DNA of 64,000 nucleotides, taken from assembly GCA_017591395.1 (NCBI GenBank), contig WEDG01000193.1, positions 1 through 64,000 on the forward strand, in the 5' to 3' direction. The notes under the pieces were generated by a model. It was given only the letters and a program-made list of their open reading frames with translations. It had not been told where the DNA came from and searched no databases. This document shows, piece by piece, positions 24,774-36,571 of the stretch. The DNA comes from Schistocephalus solidus. Lineage: Eukaryota > Platyhelminthes > Cestoda > Diphyllobothriidea > Diphyllobothriidae. Within the stretch, counting starts at the first letter, position 1. Every line of letters starts with the position of its first letter. A program made the position numbers and the translations under genes.

Positions 24774-24810
<37 letters not shown>
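24774..24810. repeat. AT dinucleotide microsatellite
   Basis: About 37 bp of (AT)n at the outer edge of arm B, matching the run at window positions 1-16 at the outer edge of arm A. Confidence 0.9.
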
Positions 24811-24813
<3 letters not shown>

Positions 24814-25055
24814 TATTTATTTCCGATTTATTTTCTTATGTTACTCCCGGATATCATCAGGTAAACTTTTCTTCCATAACGTTTTTTTGTTATCTGCTGA
24901 TTTTATCTCTTTTCGAGACCCAAATTAGACACTGTGCACGGATGACCACTAACTAAATACGTTACAAATGTTACTTTAAAAAATTTCCTTCGTTGCATTT
25001 GAGAACCAATTTAAGCTCCATATGGTATAACAGTATTTTCAAATTTGGTAATTGA
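24811..25055. repeat. short segment present three times
   Basis: This non-coding segment (gttactcccggat...catcag, ctgctgattttatctctttt) also occurs at about 25548-25715 and 46668-46890. In all three places a family-1 SINE or duplicated unit is adjacent. Confidence 0.65.
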
Positions 25056-25545
25056 GTCAAACAATCTACCATTGAGCCATGGGCTCGTTGCTTTGTCGGT
25101 TGCGATCGGAAATATGATAATATTGTGCGGCTCACCGATCTGCTTAAGAAACATTTATGTTTCATTGCGCACTGGAACTCAGACTAGAGCCCTCAAAGGC
25201 GGTCGCATAGCGACGTGAAGCATATGTTGATAATGTGGAATGGACAAAGACAAGGGAGACCAGAATGGCCATTTCTGGCTTATATGTCGTCATCAGCCTG
25301 TCATTCCCAATCCCAATTACGTAACACCTGGAATTAGAACCCGCGACCTTTGGCAATTGCGTTGAACGCTCTTCCATTGAACCACGGGCTCGTTGTTTTG
25401 TCGGTTGCCATTGGGAATATGGTGATAGTGTGCAGTTCACCGATCTGCTTAAGGAAAATTAATGTTCCGATGCGCCCTGGATCTAAGACTAGAGCCCTCA
25501 CAGGCGGTCGCATAGCGACGTGTAGCAAATGTTGATAATGTGGAA
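25055..25545 (-). mobile_element. SINE family 1, tandem dimer
   Basis: Two minus-strand units have tRNA-like heads near 25050-25090 and 25335-25395, spaced by about 306 bp. Each head reads CGAGCCC(A/G)TGG(C/T)TCAATGG on the minus strand (box-A-like). A box-B-like GGTCGCGGGTTC lies further on. The body has TAAGCCAGAAATGGCC and a CTTGTCTTTGTCC stretch. Confidence 0.7.
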
Positions 25546-25547
25546 CA

Positions 25548-26440
25548 AACAATTTATTCTCTTATGTTACTCCCGGATTTCATCAGTTAAACTTTCGTCC
25601 ATAACGTTTATTTTTCCATCTGCTGATTTTATCTCTTTTGGAAACCCAAATTAGACACTGTGCACGGATGACCACTAACTGAAAATTTTAAAATGTTACT
25701 TAAAAAAGCTCCTTCGTTGCTCAAAAGATCTGAAATCCGGACCAGTTACCTACTCAAGGCACCTTGTAGATGGGAGGGAGTGTTTTAACCGTAACTGAAA
25801 AAAAAGGGTGCGTATTTATGTAGTACAATGCTAACAGAATCGTCCGAAAAAGACGCAGCTTTTACGGCTTAAATTGGACCAATTTGTACCGAGGCCTTAC
25901 CTGCCCAGAGTCGTAAAGACACGTATCATCTGGTAGAAAGAAACCTGCTATCAGCGTTGCTCATCGGGAGCTTGATTTTTATTATGTCACTTTGCAGTAA
26001 ACACTCTTAAAAAGCGACTTTTAAAAGGAAGCAATCTTTATAACCTATGCTAGATTCACAGTGAAATTATATTTTATGTACGTCAATATGGAATTCATTA
26101 CACATTATAGCTTAATATATATTTAATTTAGTAATTTTTAATATAACAACGTTTCTCTATAACTGTACTGGCCTGAAGAGAAGTTATCGAAAGCAGCGCG
26201 TATGCTCGCCAAGTTGTCTTTTGAATCATTTAATGGGAATTTTTGCAACTTTATAACATTTAATGTTTACATTTTCGAAACTGGTCACCCAGCTCGTCTT
26301 CAGACTTTGGGATATGTACAAGAACAGTTAACTAATGAACACTATTCAACGAGTTTTTCTACGGTTAGGCGTCGTTTTTGGCAATAGACGTTAAGTGCAG
26401 ATTCCTCATCCCGTTATGATTGACATCCAAATTAACAAGC
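25548..26440. repeat. tandem copy of the segment left of the AT run
   Basis: 25720-26440 is a diverged direct copy of about 24150-24775; compare gctatcagcgttgctcatcgg in both. About 60 bp near 26145-26205 is absent from the original. No gene was seen; short frames here are incidental. Confidence 0.65.
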
Positions 26441-26490
26441 CCTGCGAAACACGTGTCTGAGCTGTTAGCTAGAACATATGTCAAGTACGG

Positions 26491-26493
<3 letters not shown>

Positions 26494-26565
<72 letters not shown>
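26494..26565. repeat. AT dinucleotide microsatellite
   Basis: Uninterrupted (AT)n of about 72 bp, the longest in the window. Confidence 0.95.
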
Positions 26566-26569
<4 letters not shown>

Positions 26570-26719
26570 TGAATACAGGCATAAAAAGAAGTATAATTTG
26601 AAGTAAATAAGTTCTTTTTGAATAAATAAGGAATTATATCTTTCAATGTTGTTTCTCTTTTCACATCTATACCTTTAGAGTTACAATACAGTACAAAGAA
26701 TAATTACTCCATGCCTATG

Positions 26720-27870
26720 ACATGGCTGCTCCTACATATGCTTTGGTTAAACTATTGGACTTATCCCCATAAACAAATTTTCTATTCAAACAAGAGTTCT
26801 ATCAACAGCGCAGTGGAGCCCCTATGGGGTCATCCGTCTCAGGCTTCCGGCGTGAAGAAACGATGCAACAATATGAAGCTATTGCCTACCACTGGTTAAC
26901 CCCAAGTTATCGGTTCGCTACGTTGATAAAATGTTTGCCACCGTTGAAACAGATGAAATGGAAATAATCCACATTATTATAAATTGGACAAAACCAGCAA
27001 TCACCGTTACGCTTAAAAAAGAAATTTACAAGCAACTCCACCTTTCTTCATATTGACACAGAGCGAACGACTGACGGAACCTTTCAAAAACTAGTAAACC
27101 ACACAAAATCTTATGCGGATATTATCCTACATTATGAGAACTTACAAACGAAGCAATGGCAACACCATCATCAATCGAGCAATGCCCCATCGTTCTACCT
27201 GTGAACTTTACCAAAGTGAACTAACATTTCTGATTAACTTGTTTTCCAGCAAAGGTAACAGTAGAGATTTTATGAATCGATGCATGCGGAATCAGGTATT
27301 AAAAGAAAAGTATAAGGAACTAGGTTGTTCCGATCCAGCGCCAAAACCAAAAACTTGCGAAAAGTACCATACATTAAGAAAGTGTCTGAACTCTTTGAAA
27401 GACCCCCGATGAATCACTACATTTACGTGGTGTAAAAAGAAACGCCGTAAAGGTTAAATATTTAGGTAAAAAAGCGCGTTTACAAGATTCCATGTAATAG
27501 TTGTAATGCGGTGAATTTTGGCCAACCAAGTAAATGAGCCTCTATAGGCCTACACTAACACCAGTTGTCCTACATACACAAGAATCTGAATAAAGTTGCG
27601 TCGTCGGATTCTTTCCATGCAAGAAAGAGCGGTAATCCTTAGAGGCCATTCACTCTTATGACTCTTGCATTAATCGGCAAAGTTAAAAAACTGGAAGCCA
27701 ATCCCGATGCGATGTCCCACCACAATGTTAGCTATTGGCAGGACTGATTTAACAAGATCGATTTTTTCGGTTTGATCTTAATTTTAACTTTGTTTTCACA
27801 CTTTCTACATGGCTGATGACAATCTGGGGAGCATCGTCAAAATTTTACTTAATAAAGTTTCTTAAAGATT
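26720..27870 (+). mobile_element. Penelope-like element family 1, fragment
   Basis: From about 26730 the plus strand reads ALVKLLDLSP, a stop, then TNFLFKQEFYQQRSGAPMGS (the GxxMGSxxS box of Penelope RT). VRYVD-KMFATVE follows (catalytic YVDD lacking one Asp), and then DGTFQKLVN and SYADIILHYE. After a frame change come RAMPHRSTCELY and RDFMNRCMRNQ. A further frame change leads to VYKIPCNSCNAVNFGQPSK, the start of the GIY-YIG endonuclease. Relics of the 3' end run to about 27870. Multiple stops and frame changes make it dead. Confidence 0.75.
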
Positions 27871-28049
27871 CTCAAATAACTTATTTGCTTCTATGTATAT
27901 ATATATATCGTATCTTCTTCATATTTTTCAAAAGGGATGCGCATTTTCACTTCAATTAGCAATACATATATACATAAATATAGATATATGAAGAAAGAAG
28001 GTTCGTCAGAAAATTGAGGTTTTCTCGTGTATATTCAAGCTTGTTACAC

Positions 28050-29945
28050 CACCCCGTCTTCAGACAAAATCAGAAGTGAGAGTTGGGATTGCCACGCTGG
28101 AGGGTTGTGAGCACAGAGGTTACATCAACAGTCTGGCGCCATGGGGGTTGGGGGGCCGTGAATTGTGTTACGATAACTGTCTTATGTGAGGGAAGGGTTC
28201 TAAAGTTTTGATAGTTCTTCACGTGGAAGGAGATGCAGAATCAGTGAAGTTAAATTTGACTGAGCACAGATAAGCAGCTGTTGTTTTAAGGTGGGTGCAA
28301 GTCAGTGGAGCGTGCATGCAGACCTTCGTAATGCGTATCCAGATTAACGTGTCGGTTAATATTGCTTGTGCGGAGTGTCAAATTTCGATTTGATGGTGCG
28401 CCTGTTTCGTGCTAGCTATGACGACCACTTCACTTCACTCCCAATTGAAGCGTTGACCGCAATCCACGGCGTGCACAAACACGAGAGACAAGGGATAACG
28501 TCTGCGGATGACCAGTTATTATTCGTTTAGGCGGGTCCCGAGTCATGGACCTGTGTTTCCTAAGTAAGCGCAATAGCAATTCACGCATGGAATGCGATAA
28601 CTAACATTGGTTTGCTGCTCTTTTTGTACGGGATCATTAACGCGTGAGAGTGCTGCCCGAAGAGAGGACGCTGGCTTGGAAGCGATGCAGACGCCATTTC
28701 GGTCTAATTGTCGGGATATCCTTTCCGAACTGTCCTGCATATATGGAAATGAATGGAATTTCCTCGGTACAAGGTCTTCATTTAAACTCTGATTTTGTGA
28801 TTGCCTGTGACTTCGGATAAAGTTTTTTTACGATTCTCTTCGGGTATCAGTTAGATCGGAATAGTTGGTATGAATAGGCAAGTTCATTTTTAAGTAGATA
28901 CTTGCTGTTACAGTACCGGAAGGCGCGGTGAAAAAGAGCTCAAACGCAGCTTCGTTTATGGATCGCAGGATGGTTGCTCCCATAGTTCAGGATTAAGTTG
29001 GCATTGGAGTCTTTTCTGTGGACGCTGGCTGCTAGCTTGCCATCACTCAATCTTTGATCACTGAATTCGAGAATAGGTAGAGTGTCGCCTGTTGCTTCTT
29101 TGCGAGTTATTTGTATGGCGGAAAAGACACCATTTAAACTTTGCTGCAGCCGTCCCACTTCCCTGTTATTTATGACAACGAAAGTATCATTAACGTAGTG
29201 GAGCCACAGTTTCGGCCTGAGGTTTTGAACCACAGCTTCTTCTAGACATTGTATGACTAGCTCGGCAAGTAGCCCCAAGATCGGTGAACCCAATTGAGTA
29301 CCCTTGACCTGTTCGTAATGCTTACCTTTGAATTGAAAAATAATTCTTAAGACAGAAACCAAGCATATCTAAAACGTCCTGCGTTGGAATGTCTATTGGC
29401 ATTTCTTCTAGGAGTCCAGCTGCGCCCCTCCATTGCCAGGTTATTTTGTATTGAGGAAAATAGAGCAACCACATCAAACGAAAGAATATTTTTATCAGGA
29501 CTTACATTAAGGCCTTGAATTCTTTGAAGAATAGCATGCGAGTTGCTGATACTGTATTTTGATCCGTTACCTAGGTGTTTTAGCTGTTTGTATAACCACT
29601 TGGTAAGGGTCCAATGAGTGGCACTATGATCCTCAATGGTGCGTCCGTTTTGTGAATCGTTGGAAGAACATAGGCACGTGCGATGCGCGAATCCTAGTGA
29701 GTTAGGAATTTGGAGTCCGTGGGGCTTATGAGCTTTAGTCTGGTGAGCTCATTCACCTTCTTCTTTACACATGCAAACTGTTTTTTAGTTGAATGCTCAG
29801 CAATGCGGATGTAGGCCTCCATGTCATGAAAAGTTTGATGGGCCTTATTGATAAAGTCAATATTTTCCATGATGATGGTTGTAGCACTTTTGTCAGCAGC
29901 TTCAGCGACGAAACTGTCGTCCGATCTGAGGGAGCGTTCTCCCTA
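28050..29945 (-). mobile_element. Penelope-like element family 2, most complete copy
   Basis: Reading leftward from 29945: ADKSATT and the helical N-part end in a VLPTIHKTDAPLRIIVP motif (worn, several frames). The RT core at 29362-28940 has KGTQLGSPILGLLAELVIQC and the catalytic LHYVNDTFVV, with YVND instead of YVDD. At 28740-28543 ISRQLDRNGVCIASKPASSL, then VSYRIPCVNCYCAYLGNTGP, form the start of the GIY-YIG endonuclease. Worn C-terminal parts reach about 28300. It stands tail to tail with the family-1 element. Another copy with an internal deletion is at 43400-44820. Confidence 0.8.
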
Positions 29946-29984
29946 TTCTTCTTCAGTTAGCAAGAGTTTCTGATGTTTTCATTT

Positions 29985-30690
29985 TTTGGAGAAGGCCTGT
30001 AGCTCAGCTGTGCCACTTCAATTTCTCCTCTGTTCGTTTCGTCTGAATGGCATTCCATTGAAAGAAGTGGATGCCCAAAAGTACCTGGGATCTGGATCAC
30101 GCCCTCGCTTAAACCCTCTCTAAATTGCGCAAAGGTAGCGAGGTCAGCCATGACGATTCTATACCTCGTTAAACGAGCTTTCGCAGCCTTCACTACCGAC
30201 TGCTTCGCTAAAGTCTTCGGAACATTCATGCGGCCACAGTTGGAGTCTGCTATCCATCTTGGAGACCTTGGGCGGGGAAGGACATCAACATCCTCGAAAA
30301 GGTTCAAAGGCGAGCAACAAAACTTGTCCTTGGACATCGCTCACAGCCTTATGAAACACGGCTGTCGAATCTCAATCTCTTTTCCTTGTGCTATAGAGAG
30401 CTTCGGGGGGACCTGATACTAAAATTCTGAATACTACGCATCCAGGACTGTCGTCTCGTCCCAGGTGATTTCTTCGAGCTAGCCACAACAACGAACTTGA
30501 GAGGTCATCCTCTCAAATTACGAATGACTGGAGCAAGACTAGACACTCGGAAGTAATTCTTCTCCAAAAGAGTAGTCGAAGCTTGGAATAGTCTTCCTCT
30601 AGATGTTGATATGTCGGAATCCTTGAAGGTTTTTAAGCGAAAGTTAGATCGATATAATGGTGCGAGCTACAACACAAACTAAAAGCTGCA
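29985..30690 (+). mobile_element. Jockey/CR1-type LINE, RT 3' end fragment (copy 1)
   Basis: The plus strand in shifting frames reads [36 protein letters not shown] and PQLE. Then come [36 protein letters not shown](R)GDLI, NLRGHPLKLRMTGARLDTRK and FFSKRVVEAWNSLPLDVDMS ESL..FKRKLD. This is the standard C-terminal end of Jockey/CR1-class reverse transcriptases. Stops (after LILKF, after DTRK) show decay. The minus-strand frame over this stretch is only its antisense shadow. Confidence 0.8.
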
Positions 30691-31130
30691 AGAGTGACGT
30701 CAGCAAATAAGATGTTAATGATACTACTAGCTATGTGTAGGTAACGTTTCTTTATGTTTGTTATTTTCGTTTGAGGTCTTGCACTCCCATAATTCCCATG
30801 CTGGGGTCCTCGAGGTCTTCGCTACTTAATTATTTGCACACCTTGGTGACACCATGAGTGTTCGCATCAGCTGGACTTGGCAGCCGTCGTCCATGAGGTG
30901 TATGAACGTTCTCCTTGGTTCGAACCGCAATGGACCAAGTATGATCTGGGCATATATTTCCGCCTTTGAAATCCCACAACGAACTCTGCAATCAGCAAGG
31001 GAGCATCTGGCTGATTCATGTAACCTCCGCAATTCCCCCCGTTGAACCTCGCCCCGTGATACCACAAATCGCATGTACAAATATGGAATTCAAAGGTGAC
31101 TCACCTACATCTCCCTCAGATATACTGATA
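30690..31130. other. tail of the retroelement composite, no gene seen
   Basis: Non-coding sequence duplicated at 45545-46010. It may include the LINE 3' untranslated tail (ATGTTAATGATACTACTAGC) and unidentified repeat. Frames on both strands here are mutually antisense and not supported by any family. Confidence 0.45.
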
Positions 31131-31390
31131 CTGATATTGAGTTCCAGGGCACAACGGAACATAAATGTTCCTTCAGCATATCGATGAGCCGCACACTATC
31201 ATCATATTTCCGATCGCCATCTACAAAGCAGCGAGCCCGTGGCTCAATGGTAGAGCGTTCGACTTAATTACCAAAGATCACGAGTTTGAATCCCAGGTGT
31301 TCCACACTTGGGATTGGGTATGACTGGCTGATGACGGCTTATAAGCCAAAAATGGTTATTCCGGTTCCCCTTGACTTTGTCGGTTACACT
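31130..31390 (+). mobile_element. SINE family 1, plus strand
   Basis: The head at about 31228 is CGAGCCCGTGGCTCAATGG, with TAGAGCGTTC (box A). A worn box B (GATCACGAGTTTGAATCCC) follows. The body is GGGTATGACTGGCTGATGAC and TAAGCCAAAAATGG. The preceding unit's tail (GTTCCAGGGCACAACGGAAC ... GATGAGCCGCAC) is also present, indicating a former tandem. Confidence 0.7.
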
Positions 31391-31599
31391 TTATAAACAG
31401 GAAAACGCGCACACCGATCATTTGGCTTTACGAAGCAAACAAGCTCCGTATGAGTGGCAAAGGTCTCGAACAGGCAACCAATTACCAGTCCGAAGTCGGT
31501 CAAGTTATAATTGCAGAGAGGAGACACGACAAAAAATATGAGCAGATTAATAAAATCTGTTTCGGGCTTATTCTGCCTTCATTCAGTCAATCATTACCC

Positions 31600-32517
31600 T
31601 TATTTCAAATATATATTCAAATACGGTTTCATGAGAATCGGCGATTAATTCTCCCATTTATACATTTTTTTAAGATGAATTTGACTGAGACAAACATAAT
31701 TTCACTTGAGGGCACTGACAGTGACGTCAGAGGAAATTAAAGATTTCGTAAGCTACCCTGCTGATGGGCCGGCCAGTGACTAATACATTAAAAAGAATTG
31801 TTAGGTGAATTCATAAACGTACCATTTTAGTCATATCAAGAGGACTTTCCTGTTGTTAACTTTATAAGTGTTTTGGGTGTTCGATTACGTTATATTTCAG
31901 ATCGTGCTCGAAATGATGGTAAATATTTTACGTTTTCCTATGTTTTCTGCATATTTCGCATAAGTGTAGATTCTGTTGTATGTCTTTATCAAAGCCTTAA
32001 AAATAAGATATTTTCAAAGGCATTTACCAAAATAGGATTTTCGATACAGGCTTTCTAATGCAGATGGTCGTGTGGATAATAATTGTAGACTCACCCAAAC
32101 ATGAAAACTAATTGACGAGAAGACAAAACACCCATAACACTTAAAATCAGTTTCATTTTTTAAAAAGCAATTCTTTCAGAACTCAGAATCAGGCTACAAT
32201 AGTTAAAGGTTACAGTGACTACTTATGTATCAAACGATACCACCCTAATTTAAGCCTGGTTCCTTAGGAGCCAGATATAAAGACATGAACAGCACGCGTA
32301 GCACGTAAATACAGCGATGTCGAGCAATGCGCCAACCTCCACTAAGGCCGTAGGGGGTTAGGGCATTCATTTTGGTTGTCGGCGACTCTACGAGGAATCT
32401 ACGTCAGGAGGATCGACAGAGGTTCATCTAGTTCACTTTATTTAAAGCCATTGATTGCTGTCATGCAACTTTAGCTGAAACCTAAAAGTGCGATTGGCGT
32501 TATGAATGATAACTTAG
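31600..32517. repeat. duplicated block F, copy 2
   Basis: Near-colinear copy of 17290-18165, ending at cgttatgaatgataactta, where it meets the truncated LINE. No gene is recognised. Confidence 0.7.
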
Positions 32518-32524
32518 AATTGGG

Positions 32525-33345
32525 TGGGCCAAAAGAGCGGCAAGCAAAGTCATTAGCACCCCGGTTTAACACCGCCACCGCTCAGGCCCCGCCAATGCCC
32601 CGCTAACAACGCATCTTCCGCGCGAATCGGCATCGGCCACACCTTGGACGCAATGCACCAACAATCAGACATTTCAATTTCAGCCAAATTGGCCAACCTT
32701 CTGACTCCCAAACCCCAACAATTCTCCTGGCACTGCACCCGCATTACTCCACCGCCGCCAGAGCCATCCCTCAACCCACGTCTGTTACCCCACCACACCG
32801 CAACCACCACCGCCTCTGCCTTCATACCAACACCACCATCAGCGATGGGAAATCTCCGGTTGTCCTCAATGCGACCGAACATTCACCTGTCGCCCGGTGA
32901 ATGCCAGTGCCTGGCATAATCTTCCAGAACCTCTCGTGACCAGGAACCGAACGAAAGTACAGCTCATTCTGGTCCGACGATACACCGGCTGTTCTTGAAG
33001 AACTGCCAGCGAACTGTCCAAACCATCAGCATACATTTAATTCGCTGTCATTTCGAATCAGGAACTGCCATCCGCTTCTGACACGTTCTTTATATGGCAC
33101 GTATGCCATATCGTAGGGGTTGGTTCTGGTTGGACCTCCGTTCAAACATCGTAGGCATCGTATTTCGCAACGGACAGCCCACCCAGATGCAAGACAATCC
33201 GAAAATTAATTGAAGCCTGGGTTTCCGATGAGAACTCGTTGTATCTAATTATCGATCTGGCGCCGGCATACAGAGCCCTGCGTAGTCACCTCCAGACTGG
33301 CGCCACAGCAGTCTGGTTGGCTCCTGCCCCCACCCTCCCCTATAA
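32525..33345 (+). mobile_element. 5'-truncated copy of the same LINE (arm C)
   Basis: The sequence matches the reverse complement of 9606-8785. It runs through the end of the C-terminal ORF (MHQQSD...NIHLSPG), the foreign RT fragment and the tail with the ATCGATCTGGCGCCGGCATA-like motif. It ends in a C-rich run before 33346. The left edge abuts block F sequence at about 32517. The shared right junction with arm A shows one insertion inherited by duplication. Confidence 0.75.
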
Positions 33346-35449
33346 ATGTTTCTCGTTTATGTTGCTGTTTTATCTCTGACGATGGACTCTAGTAAGATTT
33401 CGAAAGCTCGGACGAATAAAGCCATGATTCCGGTGAACGAACAACCTTCTTCTTCACTTTCACACACACGTGGAATGATGAAGTTTGCCTGCAATGCTCG
33501 ACATGGCAAAGTGACAGGCAAAGTGACGAGAATCAAAATAACATCATCATAGTTAAGCCTTCTGTGGTTCATCTGCCTTTTTGTCGCCAGGTGCACCTTT
33601 AAATTGCCCTTGTTAGGCAACGTTCATAGTCGAAGCCAGTCCAAGGCAGCTCATGAATTAAATTTCGAGTAAGAATGGAGCAATCTCAGGAAATGAATGT
33701 GGGTCAAGTCGCGACTGTCTCAATATCATTCTCTAATCTTTCTCCTTTAGGATACTGGTCATGTTTCCTTTGCAAGGAAATTGCAAATGCCGGTGTCCGA
33801 AGTGGCCAGTAAGATTCTTTGTTGGTCTCTTAGATAAGTAAATAGCTTTTTTCTAAACTTTCATTATCATCGACATGGCAACAGACCGCCATATTCACTC
33901 ATTCGAAGATATTTCTCGAGTTGGTGTACTTTACGTGAATTACAGAGAATATTTCCCGGAATAAGCAAGGTCACGACAAAAAACCCTCATTTTTTCTTAA
34001 TCGTTCAATGTTGAAATCGAGGAAGGCAGAAGTAGACGCCGTCGCAGGTCCAAGAACATTATTTGTCTGTCAGTTCAACATAAGAGTGAACCCATCACCA
34101 GAACGAGCATCAGAGATGGGTTAATCCTTCACAAGTATTTCCGGTATTTATAAGATATAATCATTATGCTACTGCATGGCTGCGACAAATAACAACTGAA
34201 ATAATTCCAAACCCACTAAAAGGTTTGGATATTTACTTTTCTCTAAAATATTGAAGTGCCACTTGGAATGTTTGACAGAGCTAGGACATATGCTGGTGTC
34301 ATATATACAATTCCGAATAACTTATGAATTTCCTGACTTGCATACGATAATGCGGCAGACGAAAGTAAAATTTAAATCAGGCTATACGCCTACGCAAATG
34401 TCCATCTTCGAAGAATGACAGTGCATGGACGCCTATGGTTGATTTTGGAGCATGGAATCAGACCTCAACAGGTGAGCTTATACTAAATAATTTCGACTGC
34501 GGTATACTGCCAGGCATTTGGAGTCATAGGCTCACCTTAGTCACTAGGACATTCAAGCTAATTCTAAAATTGGCAAGAAAGTAAAACGCAAGTTGCGGAC
34601 AGGTTTATACGACCTGGAAGTCGAACGAGGGAACCTTTCCAGCCCCGGGATACTCGGTGTCTCGAGTGAGAGAACGGGTGTATACAGTGTAGCATCCAAG
34701 CTCGCTGAATGCTAGAATGCGGTTATTTTGTCCATACCCCCAGTCGGGTCCCGATTTGACGTATTGCCTTCTGGCTAGGCCGAAGATCTTGCAGAAGGCA
34801 GCCCCAATCAACTCACTGAGTTCTCAGGATACTCTGCGTGTTACTGTTAGGATATTAGGATAAGTGCTATATATACCCATCAACTCGCTGTTGAGGGTTT
34901 TATGTCAAGGGTACTGTTTAGGAGCGCGACCAACAAATAAAGTAGTTACATGTGAGGTTGCCATCGTTTGGAGGACATGAACGGTGTCATGATAATATTC
35001 ATTTCATTTTTACGTAGGAATGTGTTTTGACGTGCGGCTTGGGGTTGGAGTTTAGGATTAGGGTTTATGATTAATAAGAACTTCAGGATGCTCTGCACAC
35101 AACGCTGTAATAAGGCAACCACCATCACATCAGAGAAAATTGCTATCCATGGGACGACAGAAGCGCGCAAACAGAGCTGCAGATTTATCGGTAAAATTCA
35201 TGTTTTTTTTTCAAATTGACTTTCACAGGCCTTCTATCGTTGGCAGTCCTCGTGTTCATTGCTGAGGATCGTAATTGATACGATGCTTGCATTTATATCC
35301 GAATTCAAGTCTTTAGTCATAACCATTGTCGGTTCCGGACGTGACAATATTTCGGTCATTTGGCTCGCTGTCACCGGAACTGTTGCTCACCCGTATCCTC
35401 CTCACGTGGCTTCCGAATTCGCCCTGGCGAAATTGCAACCCATGATATA

Positions 35450-35950
35450 GAACCGCGTGGTCATTGCACTAAGTACTCGAGTGCGGGCCAGAAAACCACA
35501 ACTCCTCGTAGCCAGGAGCTCTTTGTCTTCCCGCATTCGATCGGGAATATCAGCTATGGTAAGTAATCGCACACCGATCAGGTTAGGGACTCACGCTTCC
35601 CATTGTGTCTTGGGGCTCACACATGAGCCCTGCCAGCAATTGCATCGTGGCTAATGATAAAGGCCCACTAAGATGACCAACAAATAAAAGACACTTGAAT
35701 GGCCATTAGTGGCTTATTAGCCATCATTAACCAACCATACACAAACCCAAGCGTTATGGCGCCCAAGGCTTGAACTCGCGACTGGTTTGTTAGAAGTCCA
35801 AAGCCTTACCGACTGTGCCACGAGCTCGTTGTCGTCCCAATTTTAATCGGGAATCTTAAAAAATGCTAATTAGGAGCTAACCGATCGGGTAAAGGACTCA
35901 TTCATCCCATTGTGTCTTGGAGTTGATTCTCGAACCCAGCCCTAAGCCTA
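35450..35950 (-). mobile_element. SINE family 2, tandem dimer (arm C)
   Basis: Inverted counterpart of 6150-6650; the cattgtgtcttgg landmark is at 35601 and 35909. Confidence 0.6.
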
Positions 35951-36349
35951 AATGAAAGTTAAAGATGTAGGAACAAAAGCATGCCTGACAATGTCAAATC
36001 TTGTTAAGATAAATGAGCAATGGATAGTCTGAGGCTCTGCATGCAAGTGAAAATTGATAAGGTTTTATTAGAAAAAAAGACCCCATAGCTTATTTTATCA
36101 GTATAAGACCATGAACTCCGGTATCTACCAATTGACCGCTTGAGCGACTCATGTAGTTCGTAACAGAATACTATGTATTTTTCGGAGCACAATGCATTAA
36201 GTGTAATCTGTTCACAGATTTCTTTGTGGCCTCGAAACATCCTATTGCTTATTTATAAGTGCAGAAATGTCTGTTAATGAAAAGGCAAGGAAATTGTCCG
36301 ATTATACCGTTAAATTGAATTTGTACTTCGTTGACCAATTCCTGCTTTT

Positions 36350-36571
36350 GTGTGTAAATATGTTATCGCTGGACTCGCGGCTAGGCTGCCCAATTCACCT
36401 GCTCGACAAGATCACAAATCGGGATATGCTGTCCGAAAATGGGCAATGATAGGTCACAGAAGCTGCTTAGCCAACACTAACCACAAAAGCCTGTCAAACA
36501 GGAATTGTCTTCATAGACATTTTACTGGCACGACCTCACGTCGAACACGTTGTGAAGGGTGTTCAAGATAA
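36350..36571 (+). pseudogene. unidentified conserved frame, arm C copy
   Basis: A 73-aa frame equivalent to 5550-5771 (-), ending in FTGTTSRRTRCEGCSR. An upstream segment in another frame (SVNEKARKLSDYTVKLNL at 36267-36449) matches the N-terminal part of the longer frame at 19882-20274. The longer frame may be nearer the ancestral state. Confidence 0.25.

Larger units (their letters stand above)
18916..24810. repeat. segmental duplication arm B
   Basis: Inverted copy of 1 to about 6905. Differences seen are a loss of about 1.3 kb near 20850 (between cttacttaaaaatgattcaatc and the cttacctgggcac segment), loss of the terminal galactosyltransferase exon near 22200, and a private 265-bp tandem duplication at 20102-20631. 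The right edge is the AT run at 24774-24810. Confidence 0.85.

Noticed and set aside
29957..30337. 126-aa minus-strand frame repeated at 44857-45192
   Set aside because: It is antisense to a clear Jockey/CR1 RT C-terminus on the plus strand ([18 protein letters not shown]), so it is a shadow frame.
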